From contig NZ_JBHRTR010000027.1 of assembly GCF_042646425.1 (NCBI RefSeq), forward strand, positions 62,001 to 126,000: a DNA stretch of 64,000 bases, written 5' to 3'. The stretch is from Marinibaculum pumilum. GTDB taxonomy: Bacteria; Pseudomonadota; Alphaproteobacteria; Ferrovibrionales; Ferrovibrionaceae. The notes below the pieces were generated by a model. It ran no database searches. It saw only the letters and a program-made list of their open reading frames with translations, and had not been told where the DNA came from. A program made the position numbers and the translations under genes. Shown here piece after piece: positions 61,257 to 64,000 of this stretch (position 1 is its first letter; each line of letters begins with the position of its first letter).

Positions 61257-63007
61257 TCCGCCGCAATCCTCGTCGCCGCCACCTCCGGTGGCGCCAGCTT
61301 CGCCCGGCCCGGCTTTGCGGGAACAGCCTTCGGCACGCCTGCCGCCGGCCCCCGGTCCGCGATCCGGCTGGCGCCCCGCATCTCGATCTGCGCGCGGTCG
61401 CGCAGCAGCCGGATCTCCGCGCTGGCCTCCAGCGGCACCGAAGCCGGGTCGGCCGCGGCGAACACCAGCACATGGCTGCCCGCCTGCGGCCGCAGCAGCG
61501 CCGCCACCCTTGCGGCGGTGCCGGGATCCAGCGCCGCGCAGGGCTCGTCCACAATCAGCAGCACCGGCTGCGCGGCCACCGCACGCACCAGCCCGGCCAG
61601 CCGGGCGATGCCGTCCGGCAGGGGGCCGCCCTGGCTGTCGATCTCCGTCTCCCAGCCCTGCGGCAGGCAGCGCACATACTCGGCCAGGCCGATCTGCTGC
61701 GCCGCCGCCTCCGCCAGGCCGCGGGCCTCGACATCCTCGCCCGCCAGCGACCAGAGCAGCGGTCCGGGCAGGAACTGCGGCCGCTGGGGTGCGAAGGCGA
61801 TGCCGCCCGCCGGCAGGCGCGCGGCGGCCTCCGCGGTCAGGCCGCCCAGGCGCACGGCGCCGCCATCGGGCTTCTGCAGGCCGGCCAGGATCCGGCAGAC
61901 CGCGCTCTTGCCGGATCCGACCGGCCCGCCGACATGGACGATCGCCCCCATCGGCAGGCTGGCATGCAGGCGCAGGGTCCGCCCGCGGGCGGCGAGCGGG
62001 TCGCGCAGCACCGCATTGTCCAGGGTCAGGGCGGCAAAGCGGTCCATCGGCGGCAGCGCCGCCGCAGCAGTGCCGGCGGCCTCCGTATCCAGCGACCGGA
62101 TCTCCGGCTGCCGCAGGCGGCGGACCTCCGGTGCCGCGGCCCGCAGGGTCAGGGCCGCGCGCAGGCCCTGCTCGGTCAGCGACAGGCAGCGCCCCATCAG
62201 GATGGTGGCGGCGATGATCGCCCCGGCCGTGACCTGGTCCTGGATCGTCAGCCAGGCAGCGAGGCCGAGGCTGCCGCTCTGCGCCAGCATGCGCACCATG
62301 GTGGCACCGCCGCGCAGCGACTGGCCGAGCGCCAGGCGCCCGGTTCCGCCCTCGACCTCCTCCGCCCGCAGGCGGCCATAGCGGGCCAGGGCACGGACCG
62401 CCATCGCCCCCTGGCCGGCAAGCGCGGGCATCGCCTGCAGGGCGGACAGCAGGCCCTCCGACCCACGGCCTTCCAGCCGGCCGCTGCCGGTTCGCCCCTC
62501 CAGAACGATCAGGCCGGCCAGCAGGACGACGGTGCAGAGGGCCAGCAGGGCCAGCAGCGGGTGAATCGCCCAGAGCGCAATCAGGAACACCAGTAGCCAG
62601 GGCGCATCGGCCAGCCGGGTCAGGGTGGTCGGCGCAAGGGCTGCCCGCACCGCCGGCCATCCCGCCGCCGCTGTACCGTCCGGGGCGCCGCCGGCCCCGC
62701 CCTGCCGCAGGCGTGCCGCCCCCAGCAGGCTCTCGCAGAGATGGCCCAGCCGCGCCGCCTGCCCGCCGCGCAGGGCATCGAGCAGGGCATAGGCCGCCAG
62801 CGCCGCCGCCAGGATCAGGCTGAGCAGCAGCAGGGTCTCGCCATGGCCGGTGCGCAGCACACGGTCGAAGACCTGCATCGAGTAGATCGGTGCCGCCAGC
62901 GCCAGCAGGTTGATGCCGGCGCTGACCAGCAGCAGGGCGGCCAGCGGCATCGCCAGCCGGGCCCTGCTGCCGGTCGCACCGGCTGCGCGGGGTTGGTCGG
63001 GCACCAT
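61253..63007 (-). CDS. type I secretion ABC protein with degenerate signature and H-loop
   Basis: A 584-residue PrtD-type ABC transporter: six membrane helices (about 20-300; e.g. LAMPLAALLLVSAGINLLAL, IYSMQVFDRVLRTGHGETLL) and a C-terminal nucleotide-binding domain. Walker A is intact (GGPVGSGKSAVCRILAG, near 361), as is Walker B (LLIVDEPCAALD, near 482). The signature LSGGQ is not present: the aligned stretch reads GGPLPDGIARLAGLV. The switch His after Walker B is replaced (HVLVFAAADPAS). It probably hydrolyses ATP poorly on its own. The ATG 63005-63007 is chosen; ATG 63023-63025 is possible. Confidence 0.87.
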   Translation of the reverse strand: MVPDQPRAAGATGSRARLAMPLAALLLVSAGINLLALAAPIYSMQVFDRVLRTGHGETLLLLSLILAAALAAYALLDALRGGQAARLGHLCESLLGAARLRQGGAGGAPDGTAAAGWPAVRAALAPTTLTRLADAPWLLVFLIALWAIHPLLALLALCTVVLLAGLIVLEGRTGSGRLEGRGSEGLLSALQAMPALAGQGAMAVRALARYGRLRAEEVEGGTGRLALGQSLRGGATMVRMLAQSGSLGLAAWLTIQDQVTAGAIIAATILMGRCLSLTEQGLRAALTLRAAAPEVRRLRQPEIRSLDTEAAGTAAAALPPMDRFAALTLDNAVLRDPLAARGRTLRLHASLPMGAIVHVGGPVGSGKSAVCRILAGLQKPDGGAVRLGGLTAEAAARLPAGGIAFAPQRPQFLPGPLLWSLAGEDVEARGLAEAAAQQIGLAEYVRCLPQGWETEIDSQGGPLPDGIARLAGLVRAVAAQPVLLIVDEPCAALDPGTAARVAALLRPQAGSHVLVFAAADPASVPLEASAEIRLLRDRAQIEMRGASRIADRGPAAGVPKAVPAKPGRAKLAPPEVAATRIAAE

Positions 63008-63031
63008 GGAACCTGTCCCGCGCATCCCGGG

Positions 63032-64000
63032 TCAGGCCGCCATGTCGTCCGACTGGTCGCTGCCGGGATCGTCGGCACCGTCCGCCGCATCCCCGGCCGC
63101 GTCCGGCCCGGCCTCCGCGAAGGCGAGGCCGGCATCGGCATCCGCCTCCAGGGCGGCGACAGTCAGGGCCGCCTCCGCCTCCGGCGCGTCGAACTCCACG
63201 CCGGCATAGTAGATCCAGTGGTAGGGCGAGGTGCTGTCCACATAGCCCTGCACCAGGTCCTCTGCCGGCGGATGCTCGTAGCCGCCATAGACCGACATGT
63301 ACTGCCGCAGGCTGGTACCGTACTCGTCGGCGCTCTCGATGCCGTTCAGCAGGAACGATGCGGTCGACCAGGCGCCGACCAGGTGCGAGGCGGCCAGCAG
63401 GCCGGTGATCGTCACCACGTCGGTATTGGCGTCCGGCCAGGTCACGTTCGGGATCTCCTGGCCCAGCACATCGTCCAGCGAGCTGCCGGCGGCCTGCAGC
63501 AGGCCGTCCATCACCTTCAGGTTCATGCCGAAGGCTTCCTGGATCACCGTCTCCTGGATGTCGCTCTTGAAATCCTCGTAGGAGGTGACGCCGTTCTTGC
63601 CCGTCCAGGTCCCCAGCCATTCGTTGGTGGAGGCGCCGTTCAGGTAGTAGCTGTCCGCCTCGTAGTAGCCGAGGTCGATCAGCAGCGCCTCGCCGAACTG
63701 GTAGCGTCCGGTGAAGCCGTACGAGTTCACGGAGTGGTAGGACATGTCCCGCCAGCCGATCTCGCCCGCCACCCAGGCATGCCAGACATCGTCGCCCACC
63801 CAGCCGCGGATCTGCGCCTCGGTGATGTCGCCGGACAGGTAGCGGTCATAGTCGACGCCGGACTCGTAGTTGCCCAGCTCCGTCAGGAAGGCGGCGAAGC
63901 TGTTGGCGCCGTCGCTGCCCCCATCGCTGCCCCCGTCGCTGCCGCTGCCCGGGCCCTCGCCGCCTGTATCGGGATCGGGATCCGGCGTGGGTTCCGGGTC
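63032..64000 (-). CDS. lysozyme-like type I secreted protein, C-terminal part (runs off window)
   Basis: The last 322 residues of a large protein whose N-terminus lies beyond base 64000. The visible part begins with an acidic, repetitive linker (DPEPTPDPDPDTGG, then GSDGGSDGGSD). A domain resembling a lysozyme/transglycosylase fold follows: LTELGNYESGVDYDRYLSGD, NSYGFTGRYQFGEALLIDLG, GTWTGKNGVTSYEDF and GLLAASHLVGAWSTASFL. The Glu in NYESG is the likely catalytic acid. The last 60 residues are very acidic and Ala-rich, compatible with a C-terminal type I secretion signal. It lies 24 bases before the ABC gene and is the likely cargo. Peptidoglycan as substrate is inference. Confidence 0.72.
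   Translation of the reverse strand, partial: DPEPTPDPDPDTGGEGPGSGSDGGSDGGSDGANSFAAFLTELGNYESGVDYDRYLSGDITEAQIRGWVGDDVWHAWVAGEIGWRDMSYHSVNSYGFTGRYQFGEALLIDLGYYEADSYYLNGASTNEWLGTWTGKNGVTSYEDFKSDIQETVIQEAFGMNLKVMDGLLQAAGSSLDDVLGQEIPNVTWPDANTDVVTITGLLAASHLVGAWSTASFLLNGIESADEYGTSLRQYMSVYGGYEHPPAEDLVQGYVDSTSPYHWIYYAGVEFDAPEAEAALTVAALEADADAGLAFAEAGPDAAGDAADGADDPGSDQSDDMAA

Overview
The window is GC-rich DNA, almost fully coding, from an alphaproteobacterium that is probably Rhodospirillales-like. I cannot name a genus. The main evidence is the alphaproteobacterial core order ChvI/ChvG, truncated HprK, RapZ, mannose-type EIIA, HPr, AhcY, a DivL-like kinase, TsaE, AmgK/MurU-like pair, AddB, AddA and thioredoxin, plus the trpF/trpB/trpA/accD/folC order. 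No rRNA, tRNA, CRISPR array, insertion sequence or phage was seen. There is one 109-base run of N.

Layout. 0-2 kb, minus strand: acyl-CoA dehydrogenase (cut by the window edge), a VOC protein and a haloacid-dehalogenase-type hydrolase. 2-4.6 kb: an exbB-exbD-exbD-tonB operon. 4.8-11.6 kb: DUF427 protein, PPOX-fold flavoprotein, polA, a membrane class III cyclase and an AraC regulator. 11.6-18 kb, minus strand: a glutamine-synthetase-like ligase, a PuuB-like oxidase, a hydantoinase-B protein and a CHASE-domain kinase. 18.2-20.1 kb: a lipoprotein and Lrp regulator divergent from phenylalanine hydroxylase. 20.4-23.6 kb: quinone-oxidoreductase-like enzyme, MFS transporter and a HugZ-like protein. 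23.8-26.3 kb: chvI-chvG. 26.3-30.6 kb, minus strand: a frameshifted EAL regulator, homospermidine synthase and ornithine decarboxylase. 30.6-32.4 kb: two small exported proteins whose leader regions share repeats and a hairpin. 32.6-36.3 kb: hprK-rapZ-EIIA-HPr and ahcY. 36.5-48.9 kb: divL-like, tsaE, amgK/murU-like, addB, addA, trxA. 49-53.8 kb: an XRE-glutamine synthetase fusion and a giant TPR protein. 53.7-59.9 kb, minus strand: folC, accD, trpA, trpB, trpF, pyrF. 59.9-64 kb, minus strand: a type I secretion adaptor, a degenerate ABC protein and the C-terminal part of a lysozyme-like cargo protein.

How the parts fit. Nitrogen and polyamine metabolism recurs: ornithine to putrescine to homospermidine, a PuuA/PuuB-like pair that could degrade gamma-glutamylated amines, and a second GS-like protein carrying its own DNA-binding domain. 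Envelope sensing (ChvG/ChvI), the regulatory PTS, the DivL-like cell-cycle protein and peptidoglycan recycling form the conserved backbone. That backbone appears to be interrupted between chvG and hprK by the polyamine genes and the exported pair.

The most unusual features are the exported pair with its duplicated structured leader, the XRE-GS fusion, the type I ABC protein with a lost signature motif and H-loop next to a lysozyme-like cargo, an ExbD paralogue whose essential Asp is Asn, and an ahcY promoter whose -10 box lies inside a perfect palindrome. All functions are inferred by reading sequence; no database search was run.
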